From Prorocentrum cordatum (Eukaryota; Sar; Dinophyceae; Prorocentrales; Prorocentraceae): 64,000 nt of DNA. Shown here piece by piece: positions 42,705 to 53,035 of this stretch. The notes below the pieces were generated by a model, which made no database searches, was not told the origin of the DNA, and saw nothing but the letters and a program-made list of their open reading frames with translations. Position 1 is the stretch's first letter; each line of letters opens with the position of its first letter. The stretch lies in the NCBI GenBank assembly GCA_963575745.1, contig CAUYUJ010020516.1, positions 640,124 through 704,123 of the forward strand, written 5' to 3'. A program made the translations under genes and the position numbers.

Positions 42705-45700
42705 TCGCGGCGTGGTCCTGTTTACTTTTGCGTGGTGAGCCTGTTTACTTTTCGTTGTGGTCCTGTTGAGATATCGCGTGGTCCCGTTTAGTTGTTGGGG
42801 TGGTCCTGTTTAGTGTTTCGGTGGCCTTGTATGGTTCTTGCATGGTCATGTTTCCTTTTTGGGGTGATCCTGTTTTGTTTCTCTGTGATCCTGTTTAGTT
42901 GTCGCCTGGTCCTGCTTACTTTTTGGGGTGGTCCTGTTTAGTTTCTCTGTGGTCCGGTTTAGTTGTCTCCTGGTCCTGTTTACTTTTCGCGTGGTCCTGC
43001 TTACTCTTTTGCGGTGGTCCTGTTTAGTTTCTCTGTGGTCCTGCGTAGTTTTCTGTTGGTCCGGTTTACTTTTCGCGTGGTCCTGTTTGCTTGTTCGCGT
43101 GGGTCTTTTTAGTTTCTCCGTGGCCACGGTTTGTTGTCCCCAGGCTCCGTTTACTTTTCGCGTGGTCCTGTTTACTTTTGCGGGTGGTCCTGTTTAGTGT
43201 CTCTGTGGCCCTGTTAAGTTTCCCCCTGGCCCTGTTTGCTGGCTGGGGTGGTGATGTTAAGTTTCTCGGTGGTCCTGTTTCAATTTTCTCCTGCCCAAAC
43301 CTATTGTTTTGCGTGGCCAGGTTTACTTATTGATGCGATCCTGTCTAGTTTCCTGTGGTCCTGTTGAATTCCCCCCCGGTCCTGTTTATTTGTGTCGTGG
43401 TCCTGTTTACTTTTTGCGGGGCCCTGTTTAGTTTTTCGCGTGGACCTGTTGAATTTACCCGCGGCCTGGTGTACTTTCTCTCCAAGCCCCGTTTACTTTG
43501 CAGGTGGTCCAGTTTACTTTTTTTCCGGGCGGTCCTGTTTAATTCCTCTGCGTGCCTGTTTAGTTTTCTCCTGGTCCTGTTTACTCTCTTTGGGGTGGCT
43601 TTGTGTAATTTCTCTGTGGCCCTGTTTAGTTTTCTTATGGCCCTGATTGCTTTTCGCGTCGTCCTGTTGACCTGTTGGGGTGGTCCTGTTTAGTTTTCTG
43701 TGGCCCTGTTTAGTTTTCTTCGGGCCCTGTCTAATTGTTTCCTGGTCCTGCTTACTTTTTGGGGTGGCCCTGTGTAGTTTCTCTGTAGCCCTGTTTAGTT
43801 TTCTTCTGGCCCTGCCTACTCTTCGCGTGGTCCAATCTAATGTTTTGCGCAGTCCGTTTAGTTTCTCCGTGGTCCTAGTCAGCTTTCTCCGGGCCCCGTT
43901 AACTCCTCGCGTGGTCAAATTTACTTTCCGGGGTGGCCCTGTTTAGTTTCTCTGTGGTCCTGTTTAGTCTTCTTCCCCTGGTCCTGTACACTGTTTGGGG
44001 TGGTCATGCTTAGCTGCTCTGCGGCCCTGTTTCAATTTTCTCATGGCCCCGTGTTTTTTTTTGTTGCGTGATCAGGTATACTTTTTTGGGTGGCCCTGTT
44101 TCGTTGTCCGCGGTCCTGATTCGTTTTCCCCTGGCCCTGTTTATTTGTATGTTCGTGGTCGTGTTTAGTTTTTGGGTGGTCATTTTTAGTGGTCGGTGGT
44201 CTTGGTTAGTTTTCTCCTGGCCCTGTTGAATTGCGTCGTGGTCCCGTTTGCTTTCCCGGGTGGTCCTGTGGAGGTTCTCTGTGGTCCTGCGTGGTGTTCC
44301 CCTGGCCCCGTTTACTTTTCGCGTGGTCCTGCTCACTGTTAGGCGTGGTCCTGACTGAATTCTCTGTGGCCCTGCTTAGTTTTCCCCTGGTCCCGTTTCC
44401 TTTCCCCGGTGGTCCCGTCTACATTCTCCGCGCCTCTGTCCAGCGTTCTCCTGGTCCTGTTTAATTTTCGGAGAAGTCCTGTTTAGTTTCTTCATGGTCC
44501 TGTTTAATTGTCCCCTGGCCCTGTTTACTGTTGCGTGGCCCTGTCTACTTTTTGGGGTGGCCCTGTTTTGTCCTGTTCCTGATCCTGTTTAGGTTTCTCC
44601 TGGCCCTGTTTAGATTCGTCGTGGTCCTGCTGCCATTTTTGGGGCGGTCCTGTTTACTTTCTCCGTGGCCCTGCTTAGTTTTCATCTGGTCCTGTTATCT
44701 ATTTGCGCGGTATTATTTGCCTGTTCGCGTGGTCCTGTCTAGTTCCTCTGTGTTCCTGTTTAGTTGTCCCCAGGCCCTGTCTACTTTCGCGTGGTCACGT
44801 TGCTTTTTTGGGTGGTCATGTTTAGTTGTCTGTGGTCCTGTCTACTTTCACCCTGGCCCTACATGAATTCTGGGGTGGTCCTGCTCAGTTTCCCTGTGGT
44901 CCTGTGTAGTTTGCTCATGGTCCAAGTTGTTTTTTTTGCGTGGTCCTGATTACTTTTTTTTTTTTTTTCGACTGGTCCTGTTTAGTTTTCTTGTTCTCTT
45001 TAGTTTCCTCCTGGTCCTGTTTGTGTCTCTGTGGTGGTCCTGTTTACCAGCCCTGTGGACCTGTGTATTTCTTGCAAAGTCATGTTTCCTGTTTGGGTTG
45101 GTCCTGCCTACTTTCTCCCTGGTCCCATTTACTTTTTTTGGCGTGGTCCTCTTCGCGTTTTCTGGGGGCCCTGCTTAGTTTGCCTCTGGTCCCGTTTAGT
45201 TTCTCTGCGGTCATGTTTAATGTTCTACTGGTCCTGTTTACGGTGTTGGTGGTCATGTTTACGTTTTTGGGTGGTGCTCTGTAGTTTCTCAGTGTTTTTT
45301 TGTGGTCCAGCGTTCTGTTTTGGGCGGCCCTGTGCAGTCGCTGCGTGATCCTGTTTAGTTTGTTTTGCGTGATCCTCTTTCCTCGTTGGGTTGATCCTGT
45401 TTAGTTTCTCCCCTGGCCCTGTTTACCTGTTGGCGTGGTCCTGGTAACTTTTTCGGGTGGTCGTGTTTGATTCCTCCGTGGTCCTGTTCGGTTTTCCCCT
45501 GGTCATGTTTACTTTTTTTACGCGGCCGTGTGTTTGCATTTTGCGGTGGTCCTGTTTAGTCTCTACGTGGTTCTGTGTGGTTGTCTGGTGATTATGCTTC
45601 CTTGGTGGGTTGGTCCCGTTGAGTTTCTGCGTGGCCCCGTCCAGTGCTCCTGGTCTTGTTAGGCGCGTGCGTGGTCCTGTTCACTTGTTGTGGGTGGCTC

Positions 45701-46320
45701 TGTTTAGTCTCTTCGTGGTCCTGATTTGTTGTTGCGTGGTTTTGTGTGCTTTGTGGTGTGATCATGTTTCGTTTCTCTGTATGCTTCTTACTTGTTGCGT
45801 GGTCCACTTTGCTGGTTTTGCGCGGTCCCGTTTACTTTTTTCTCGTGGTCCTGTTTCGTTTCTCGGTGGTCCTGTCCAGTTTCTCCGTGGTCCCGTTTAG
45901 TTTTCTCGTGGTCCTGTTCACGTGTTTCGGTCGTCCTGTTTAGTTTCTCTGCTGTCCTGTTCACTTTTTCTGGTCCTGTTTACTCCTCGCGTGGACTTGT
46001 TTTGTTTCAAAAGTGGTCCGATTTAGTTTCTTCGTGGCCCCGTTTAGTTGTTGCGCGGTACTGTTTAGTGTTCACGTGGCCCTGTTTGATTTATCCGTGG
46101 TCCTGTTTACTTCTCTCGTGGTCCTGGTTACTCTTTGGGGTGATCCTGTTTAGTTTCTCCGTGGTCCTGTTTCGTTTTCACGTGGCCCTGTTTACTTTGG
46201 GGTGGTCCTGTCAACTTTCCGGGTGGTCCTGTTTACTTGTGGGGTGGCCCAATTGTATTCTTGTTTGGTCTTTGGTGGCCCGGTTCAATTTTGGTTTTGT
46301 GGTTGGTTACTTTTGGGATG
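42705..46320 (-). repeat. 21-bp satellite array, right (GTGGTCCTGTTT), inverted
   Basis: About 160 units of GTGGTCCTGTTTA plus a variable tail (GTTTCTCT, CTTTTCGC, CTTTTTGGG or GTTTTCTCCTG), the reverse complement of the unit at 27,185-29,370 with the same tail classes. Phe/Leu/Val/Ser-rich frames are artefacts. Confidence 0.9.
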
Positions 46321-47743
46321 GCCCTGCTGAAAGTGGCGGCGCTGATGGCGGCGGCAACGACGAGGATCGCGACCGCGACCTGGCGCTGGCAACGGCGACG
46401 GCGGCGATGACGGCAACCATGGTCGCTGGCCACGACGATGACAACGAAGATTGCGAACGTCTTCTCCCAACCGAGCGTTTCCGCAAGCGCATGTCAAGCG
46501 CGGCCAAAAAATCATCGTCGGCAGACGCATCGCCGGCTGAGCGAGCGAACCAGGCCCTCCACGAATGCGCAGCGCACGCGGCGGCGCGCGCCGCGGAACG
46601 CCGAGAAACCTCTGCGATAACAGACGCGCCAGAGCCGGCGCCGCTGGCCACCTCTCGCACTCGAGCGCTCCTCCGCTCAACTCGAATGCTCTCCCATGTG
46701 GCGCGTGGCGCGCCAATGACAGCGCCGCGGCGCGCCGGAAGCAGCATCTCTGGCAACCGTCTAGTTCGAGTCCGAGCTCCCCTCAGCCTCGCCCCCCTCC
46801 TCGTCGTCGCCGCCCTCGGCGACTGGCATCGACGACCGGCGCGCCGCGCTGGTCAAGCGGCGCGCTTTGTCTGCGAACCCCCAGATGGAATATGCGCCAG
46901 AGGCAGCGCGCGAAGCGAACGTCGCCTGTGAAACGACCGGGGCGGCCACGTGCGTCGCGTCACCATCGGGCAGCGCGCGCGTCCTGGAGGGAACGGACAA
47001 AGCGGCGTTAAACAGATGCCACACGCGGTCATCGTTGGACTGCTGGAGCGCCTCGCCCATAGCAGAGCACCACGTGATCACCGCCGCGCGCCCCGCGAGC
47101 GCGGTGGCTCGATCGCGCAAGCCCCAGGCTTGCCAGGCTGATCGCGCTGGGCGACCTCGGCGTCAACCACCCAGACTGGGAGAGGCGCGTCGAAGGAGAG
47201 GCGCCGCGAAGGCGCGTGACTGGAAGAGAGGCGGTGCGTCTCCTCCGACCGCGCGCCCATGGCGCCCTCCAGCTGGCTCGCGCAGACGTCATCGATGTCC
47301 GAGCAAATCGGATACGACGCCCTCGCCGTCCCCGCTGCCTCGCACTGCTTGGCCCGGGAGAAGCTCGCAATCAGGTTGTCGTAGTCCATCGCCTCGCGAA
47401 GCGCAGCGAGGTTTGCGCCGGAGGCAGCTTGAGCGATGGCCAACGGCGGAATCATAAAGCACTTCTGCGGCAACGCGAAGGGCAGCTCGCGCTGGCGCTC
47501 CTGCCAGAAACCGCGCGAAGCATGGTCGACGTAGTTCTTCACTTGGCGCGCCCACTCCGTGAGCTGAGCGGGCTGCCTCGACGCGCTCACCGTCTCCAGG
47601 AGTTGCGTGGTGCGCAGCGGGGCCGCGGGTGCCTGAGCGAGAGGCGGCGCGCCAGAGGCAGCGGCGGGCGCAGCGACAGGCGGGCTGGGTTTCTGCGCCG
47701 GTGGCCGGGCCTGAGCTGCCACACCTGGCCTCTTGCCCGTCAT
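46320..47743 (-). pseudogene. Cargo gene, 5'-most; hypothetical protein
   Basis: ATG at 47,743 gives MTGKRPGVAAQARPPAQKPS, a Pro/Ala-rich head, then LLETVSASRQPAQLTEWARQ, VKNYVDHASRGFWQERQREL, FALPQKCFMIPPLAIAQAAS, REAMDYDNLIASFSRAKQCE and ICSDIDDVCASQLEGAMGAR. Near 47,120 the frame shifts to LRDRATALAGRAAVITWCSA, EALQQSNDDRVWHLFNAALS and YSIWGFADKARRLTSAARRS, then an acidic EGGDDEEGGEAEGSSD. From 46,750: GASVIAEVSRRSAARAAACA and DDDFLAALDMRLRKRSVGRR. It ends where the satellite begins. Cargo motifs are in frame as AASGA at 47,651, 47,417 and 46,896. Function unknown. Confidence 0.5.
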
Positions 47744-47762
47744 GGCGGCCGCTTGTTGTGAT

Positions 47763-47795
47763 GGTTCGGGGGGGGGGGGGGGGGGGGGGGGGCGC
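47763..47795. repeat. Poly-G run
   Basis: About 26 G in a row just upstream of the first cargo ATG, followed by the right GAT tract (47,830-47,930). Could form a G-quadruplex. Confidence 0.8.
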
Positions 47796-47939
47796 GCGAA
47801 AAGCAAAGTGATCGCGTCCGAGAGCCGAAACCGCTGATGATGATGCTGACGATGATGATTGCTGCTAGTGATGTGATGACGGCGATGGTTATAGGTGGTG
47901 GTGGTGACGATGATGATGACGACGGCGATGTTGCAAATT

Positions 47940-47973
47940 CTTAATATGATGACCCCCCCGTGGTGGCCCGGCC
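47940..47973 (-). repeat. Right terminal inverted repeat
   Basis: Complement reads GGCCGGGCCACCACGGGGGG then GTCATCATATTAAG; pairs with 26,767-26,802. Confidence 0.8.
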
Positions 47974-47979
47974 TGAAAA
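47974..47979. repeat. Target duplication TGAAAA, right
   Basis: Same 6 bp as 26,761-26,766. Confidence 0.8.
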
Positions 47980-49390
47980 TGCCGAGGTGCTGGAGGCATC
48001 GGTGCGACGACGCCGTCCCGCGCAGCGAGTTGGTGGCATTCGCGAGTGACGTCGGCCATGAGTGCGTTGAAGGGCAAGTCCGCAGTCGGCACTCCAGGCC
48101 TCGCCCCCAGCCTGGGGGCAGCACAGGCAGCGTCCAGGTGTGCGAAAACCCACGTCTCTTTGTGTGATTCGATGAGCATCTGGAAGATGTGCTGGTTGTC
48201 CACGTGCCGGTTGACGATTCCGTTGTCGGCCATCAGCTTGGTGATGGCTGGGATCATCGATCGGGGATATCGACGTGGTCGAGGATGTCACTGGTCTGCT
48301 CTTCGCTGGGTTCCATGCTGTAGACGAGCTTGTTGATCACCTTATGAAACAGCTTTGAGGTCAATCATGATGATGACAAGGTCGTTCTGAAGCGATTCGA
48401 AGGCGTCGAAGAGCAACCTCATGCTGCCTGCCTCCTGTCTGTGTGGAACACATCATGTCGGGAATGAGATCTTTCATGCACTGCCTGATGTAGCGGCAGT
48501 GGTGTTTGATGACAGTGTTGGCGAGCGTGGTGGATCGATGGTTTTTGAATGCCCCCTGTGCTCCTTTGCCCTGCCAGAAATAAGTCATCCGTGACTCTTT
48601 GTGGGCGACGCTTTCCCTGCAGTAGAGCGCGGCCTTGGTGATGACGGGATGCATGTGTCGCGCTACCTCTCGTGGCGCGGCCTTCGCCAAATCGTCGGTG
48701 ATGCCGTCGGGCCCAGGAGCGCGGTAAGGCTTGGCTTTCGCTAGCATGTCCCCAAGCTCGTAGATGCTGGTGAAGTTGTCTATGCGTCTGCTGATGTGGC
48801 TGGTGTCGGGCTGGTGGGTGTGATTGCATTGGTCGACCACCTGCCGCTGCGTCATGATCTCCGCCGCCTCGTTGCTGCCGAAATGCTTTGTGGCTTCTGT
48901 GGCTTTACTTTGCCGTGCTATCAAGAGCGTCGCCGTCCGTGGAGAGCATCATGGGGCACGCTCTCTTTCTCAGTCTTTTCCTTCCGCCGAAAATGAGCGG
49001 TTTCTTGGTGTACTTCCACTTGGTGAAGGAGTCGCCTCGTTCTTTGGCCAACATAGCTAGCTGCGCCTGATCTTGCAAGAAGTGGTCGGGGTCCTTGTCG
49101 ATCATTCTGACGATGCATTTTCGAATCGTGTGGATCCACGGTTTTACGATGTTGAAGAATGTCGTGTGGTCGACGTTCCCGTCAGTGTGGTGCGCGAGGT
49201 AGTGATGCTGATACGTTTCGCTGTACGCCTGCTGGATGGTTTCGGCTGTCATGTGCAGGGTGGGGTTTTCCTTGATCAGGATGAGGAGCTTCTTGGCCCG
49301 CCTTTTCACAGCCTGCTGTAGTGGCCCTCCGTCGGTCGCCTCCCTGACGTACTTCATGGATTTCCCCCTACAGAAATGCAAATGTCCTCC
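47974..49390 (-). pseudogene. Non-LTR-type reverse transcriptase, 5' part
   Basis: From about 49,370: MKYVREATDGGPLQQAVKRR, HMTAETIQQAYSETYQHHYL and FFNIVKPWIHTIRKCIVRMI. After a frameshift near 48,905: LGDMLAKAKPYRAPGPDGIT (RT fingers motif, about 48,720), SRMTYFWQGKGAQGAFKNHR and STTLANTVIKHHCRYIRQCM. Then FDAFESLQNDLVIIMIDLKA (motif A), frameshifts near 48,337 and 48,250, and RLGARPGVPTADLPFNALM (motif B region, about 48,107). It stops at HFQ exactly where the 21-kb element begins and continues at 26,766. Upstream lies a CTC tract. Confidence 0.8.
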
Positions 49391-49450
49391 TCCTCCTCCC
49401 CCTCCTCGTCCTCCTCGTCGTCCTCCTCCTCCTCCTTGTCCTCCTCCTCC
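49380..49450. repeat. CTC tract at the 5' flank of the RT element
   Basis: CTCCTCCTCC with GTCCTCGTCG interruptions, then CTCCTCCATCGCCTTGGCAG. The identical junction CTCCTCCATCGCCTTGGCAG occurs at about 57,995-58,015, where no RT is present. Confidence 0.75.
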
Positions 49451-49689
49451 ATCGCCTTGGCAGGTGCAGGGCTTGCGGAAGCGAGGGGGGGGGCGCTTCA
49501 AAGCCATGCCACTCCCGCCTCCTAAGAGTCAGACAGGGCGGTCCAGTCCTCGGCCGTGGCGGCGTTCGCCTTCGCCTCGTTTTTCACGAGCCCAGTGCTC
49601 GAGGGAGCCTCCTTTTGGGCCGTCGGTCGTCCTAGTCGTCGTCGTCCTTTTCCTCCTCCTCCTGGCCCTCCCCCTCCCCCTCCCCCTCC

Positions 49690-49860
49690 CCCCTCCCCTC
49701 CTCCTCCTCCTCCTCCTCCTCCTCCTCCTCCTCCACCTCCTCCTCTCCTCCTCTCCTCCTCCTCCTCCTCCTCCTCCTCCTCCTCCTCCTCCTCCTCCTC
49801 CTCCTCCTCCTCCTCCTCCTCCTCCTCCTCCTCCTCCTCCTCCCCCTCCTCGCTCTCCCC
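49690..49860. repeat. CTC microsatellite
   Basis: About 170 bp, nearly pure. Confidence 0.9.
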
Positions 49861-50219
49861 CTCCGTCTCTCCTCTCCCTTTGCTCATTTTTCTCTTCCAT
49901 CTCCTTTATCCCACCCCCCATTTCTCATGTGGCCGTGGGGGGTGGGAGGGAGGAGGGGGAGGAGGAGGCCGAGGAGAAGGACGAAAAGGAGGAGGGGGTG
50001 GGAGGGTGGATGGGGCAGAAGGGGATTCAATTGATCACATCCCCCTTCAAGGCAACTGCCCAACACGCGTGCCAATGACCTGCTCCAAGGAGAAAAGTTT
50101 CACGAGTGCCCCGCTCCGCGACGGACCAAAAGATGGCCGGCAAGAGGAAGCATGCCGCGGCGTCAAGCTGGGGAAATGATTCTGGCGAAGGACCCAGACA
50201 TATGCAGTTGTGAATGCCG

Positions 50220-50629
50220 CGGTTGTCAGTATCGTCTTCGGTGGAACTCCCTGTGGGGCCGCGGAACGTGTGAGGGGTGGTGACGAAGTGGGCGCGACGG
50301 TGCCATGCGGGCGCTGCCACTGGGCGTTCAGGGAGGCTCCCTGTGGCCAGATGGGGCCACGAAACTCGTGCGGGGTGTGCCGCAACGGCCGCGGCGGTGC
50401 CGTGCGGGCGCCGCGACTGGAGCCTCAGGTGGAGCTCCACATGGGGTCACGGAGCCTGCGAAGGGGCGTGCCGAAAGGGGCGTGGCGGTGACTTGCGGGT
50501 GCTGCCACTGGCGCCTTACATCAAACTCCCTATGGGGTCAAGCAGTGTGTGATGTGTGTGTGTGTGTGTGGTGTGTGTGTGTGTGTGTGCGTGCGTTTGT
50601 GTGTGTGTGTGGTGTGTGTGTGTGTTGTG

Positions 50630-50713
<84 letters not shown>

Positions 50714-51210
50714 TGTGTGTGTGTGCGTGCGTGCGTGCGTGTGTGTGTGTGTGCCAGCATGGGCGCGGAGTGCTACGTGGGCGCAGCCACTGCTGACTTC
50801 GGTGGAGCGCCCTATGGTGCCACAAAACGTGTGAGGGGTGTGACGGAACGGGCGCAGCGGTGCCATGCGGGAACTGCCACTGGAGCCCTAGGTGAAATTC
50901 CCTACGGGGCCACGGAACGTGTGAGGAGTGTACCAAAGTGGGCGCGGCGGTGTCATGCAACTGCCTCTGGAGCCTGAGGTAGAGGGCCCAATGGAGCCAT
51001 GGAACGTGTGTGGGGTGTGCCGGAACGGGCGCGGTGGTGCCATGCGGACGATGCTGCTGGAGCGTCAGGTGGAGCTTCCTATGGGGCCGCGGAACGTGTG
51101 AGGTGTGTGTGTGTGTGCCTGAACTGGTATGGCGGTGCCATGAAGGCACTGCCACTGGGGCGTTAGGTGGAGCTCCACATGGGGCCACGAAGCGTGTGAG
51201 TGGTGTGCCC
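50220..51210. repeat. About 90-bp tandem repeat, copy 1
   Basis: Units contain GGGGCC-CG-AACGTGTGAG, GG-GTGCC-AA-GGGCGCGG and CGGTGCCATGCGGGCGCTGC followed by CACTGGAGCCT-AGGTGGAGC. A GT/GTGC expansion (50,550-50,755) interrupts one unit. The second array is 58,740-60,130. Confidence 0.8.
50548..50756. repeat. GT and GTGC microsatellite
   Basis: About 200 bp of alternating purine-pyrimidine (GTGTGT, then GTGC, then GTGT). Frames such as VCVCVCV and RACVRACVRA are artefacts. Confidence 0.95.
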
Positions 51211-51335
51211 CGCAGCCTTCACACTGCCAGCTCATCGGTGAGGTTGCTACGGATTCCAAGTGTTCTGGTTTGCTCCTGGCTCGCGCTGGCGGCTGCACGC
51301 AGCTGCACCCTACGCCCCATCTTATGAACAACCGA

Positions 51336-52195
51336 GCCGTGAAAGAAAACTGACCACGGGCGCTGCGCTGCGCAAGGCGACGTCGTCTATCCCCGCGGCC
51401 GAGCATTTCACGGCATCAGAAAAGCCTCGCGTTCAAAGAGTCGCTTTGAAACTTCAAACTGGACGCCCTGCCCGAGAAGGAGCCGACGGCAGAAGGTTCA
51501 GGAGGGCAGGAGGAGATGGATGATGAGATTAAGGATACGTACGGAAGCGGCACCATCAACGCCGAACTCCTTGTAGCTCGCGCAGCCCATGACTGTACAG
51601 AGTCAACAAACAAATCAGGGCAATTAGGTCAGCTCGCCAATCCTTGTAGCACGCCGTGAAAGAAAACTGACCGCGGGCGCGGCGCTGCGCAAGGCGACGC
51701 CGTCCATCCCCGCGGCCGAGCATTCCACGGCATCAGAAAAAGCCTCGCGTTCAAAGAGTCGCTTTGGAACTTCAAACTGGACGCCCTGCCCGAGAAGGAG
51801 CCGACGGCAGAAGGTTCAGGAGGGCAGGAGGAGATGGATGATGATATTAAGGAGACGTATGGAAGCGGCACCATCAACGCCGAACTCCTTGTAGCCCTCG
51901 CAGTCGAGGACTGCACAGAGTCAACAAAAAAATCAGGGCAATTAGGTCAGCTCGCCACTCCTTGTAGCACGCCGTGAAAGAAAACTGACCGCGGGCGCTG
52001 CGCGGGGCGACGCCGTCTATCCCCGCGGCCGAGCATCCCACAGCCTCCGACAAAGCCGCGCATTCAAATAGTCGCGCTGGCAAGTGGACGCCCTGCCCGA
52101 GAAGGAGTCGACTGCAAACGGTTCAGGAGGGCAGGATGAGATGGATGATGAGGAGACTAAGGAGCCGCATGGAAGCGGCACCATCAAGGCGCGTA
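51336..52195 (+). CDS. 318-bp tandem repeat with coding-like frame (2.7 units)
   Basis: GCCGTGAAAGAAAACTGACC recurs at 51,336, 51,653 and 51,971 (317-318 bp apart). In each unit one + frame reads FK-LDALPEKEPTAEGSGG, QEEMDDDIKETYGSGT and INAELLVALAVEDCTEST, an acidic, protein-like peptide. The third unit diverges (WTPCPRR; MDALPEKESTANGSGGQD) and leads into a GAC-rich end. It may be a tandemly duplicated exon or a small tandem gene array, as is common in dinoflagellates. Reverse frames are also open (repeat effect). No domain recognised. Confidence 0.4.
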
Positions 52196-52350
52196 GGCGT
52201 CTTGCACTCCCTTGGGAAGACGACGACGGCGACGGCGACGGCGACGGCCCCTTGCGGATGGCAGGATGGGGAAAGGGGGCGGGAGCTGCGTAGGCGTCTT
52301 GCGGTCATGGGGAAAGACGACGACGATGCCGACGGCGATGACGAGGACAG
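52195..52350. repeat. Direct repeat with GACGGC tract
   Basis: GTAGGCGTCTTGC at about 52,194 and 52,291, each followed by GGGAAGACGACGACGGCGAC-type sequence. 52,350-52,900 has no gene I can support. Confidence 0.55.
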
Positions 52351-52910
52351 GATGACGACGACGGAAGACGGCAACCGACGGGATGGCTACGGCGAGCGCG
52401 ACGCCACTCAACAAATCTAGTGGGGGTCGACCCGAAAAACAGCTTCGCCCCCCCAATACTACTCATCTGCGCTGCACAGTAGTACAGGGGGCAAACAAAC
52501 ATACCTCGCTTTTGACCACCCTCGCTTCCAAGAGATACCAAGCGATGCCAAACTACGGCCTGTACTGGTCAGGCCGCTTGACGAGGGGGCGCGTGGTATG
52601 ACTTGGTATTGCCTGGAAGCGAAAGCGGGGTAGGTAATTCACGCTCTGATGGAAGGCGACCCCCCCAGACGGGAGGGGGTATCTCTTTCATCGTTCACGT
52701 CCGTTCGCCCGGGGCGGTCTCAACACCCCGGCCCTGGGGCGTTTCGCGCCCCAGGGGCGCAGCCGCCAGAGACGGCGCCAGGGTGCCGAGACCGCCCTGG
52801 ACTCCTCGGGGGGACGGCCGAGGACAGCCCGGCGCTGCCTGGGGGAGGGGCTGCCCGGGCGCGACCCGCAGCCGTACCAGGCGCAGGAGCATGAGGACGA
52901 TGGGCAACTG

Positions 52911-53035
52911 GCCATCGCTCGGACGTCCATTCCCTGTGTTTTTGTCGGTTTCGTGCGCGGCTTTTTCGCCGAATGATCAAGGATGCTCCTCGATGGTCCT
53001 CGCCGACGGAAGACTGCACACGTCCGAGCGATGCC
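52911..53035. mobile_element. Short inverted-repeat element, copy 2
   Basis: Left arm GCCATCGCTCGGACGTCC, right arm ACACGTCCGAGCGATGCC (identical to the right arm at 5,763-5,780). Shares TCGGTTTCGTGCG inside but is 32 bp longer, with its own small inverted repeat around TTCGCCGAATGATC. Confidence 0.7.

Larger units (their letters stand above)
26767..47973. mobile_element. 21.2-kb terminal-inverted-repeat element inserted in the RT
   Basis: Left end CTGGGCGGGCCACCAAGGGG and right end (complement) GGCCGGGCCACCACGGGGGG continue in parallel to CAT(T/C)ATATTAAG, about 28 of 35 positions matching. A 6-bp duplication TGAAAA flanks it. Removing 21,207 bp plus one duplicate joins APMPPAPRHFQ directly to QHDSDQHLSSASFVDD in frame. 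Inside: GAT-type arrays near both ends, 21-bp satellite arrays in opposite orientations (27.2-29.4 and 42.7-46.3 kb), a fold-back hairpin near the centre, and minus-strand coding remnants carrying a repeated 10-13 bp motif. No transposase or recombinase recognised, so it may be non-autonomous or its enzyme may be decayed. Confidence 0.85.
49440..51230. repeat. Duplicated segment B, copy 1
   Basis: Collinear with 57,995-60,130. It starts ATCGCCTTGGCAGGTGCAGG, then AAAGCCATGCCACTCCCGCC, CTC tract, CATGTGGCCGTGGGGGG, AAAAGATGGCCGGCAAGAGG, and then the about 90-bp repeat GGTGCCATGCGGGCGCTGCC. Frames such as TCSKEKSFTSAPLRDGPKDG are conserved between copies, but so are other frames. No gene called. 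Confidence 0.85.

Noticed and set aside
50549-50977. Cys/Val-rich protein over the GT tract
   Set aside because: Translation of a GT/GTGC microsatellite.
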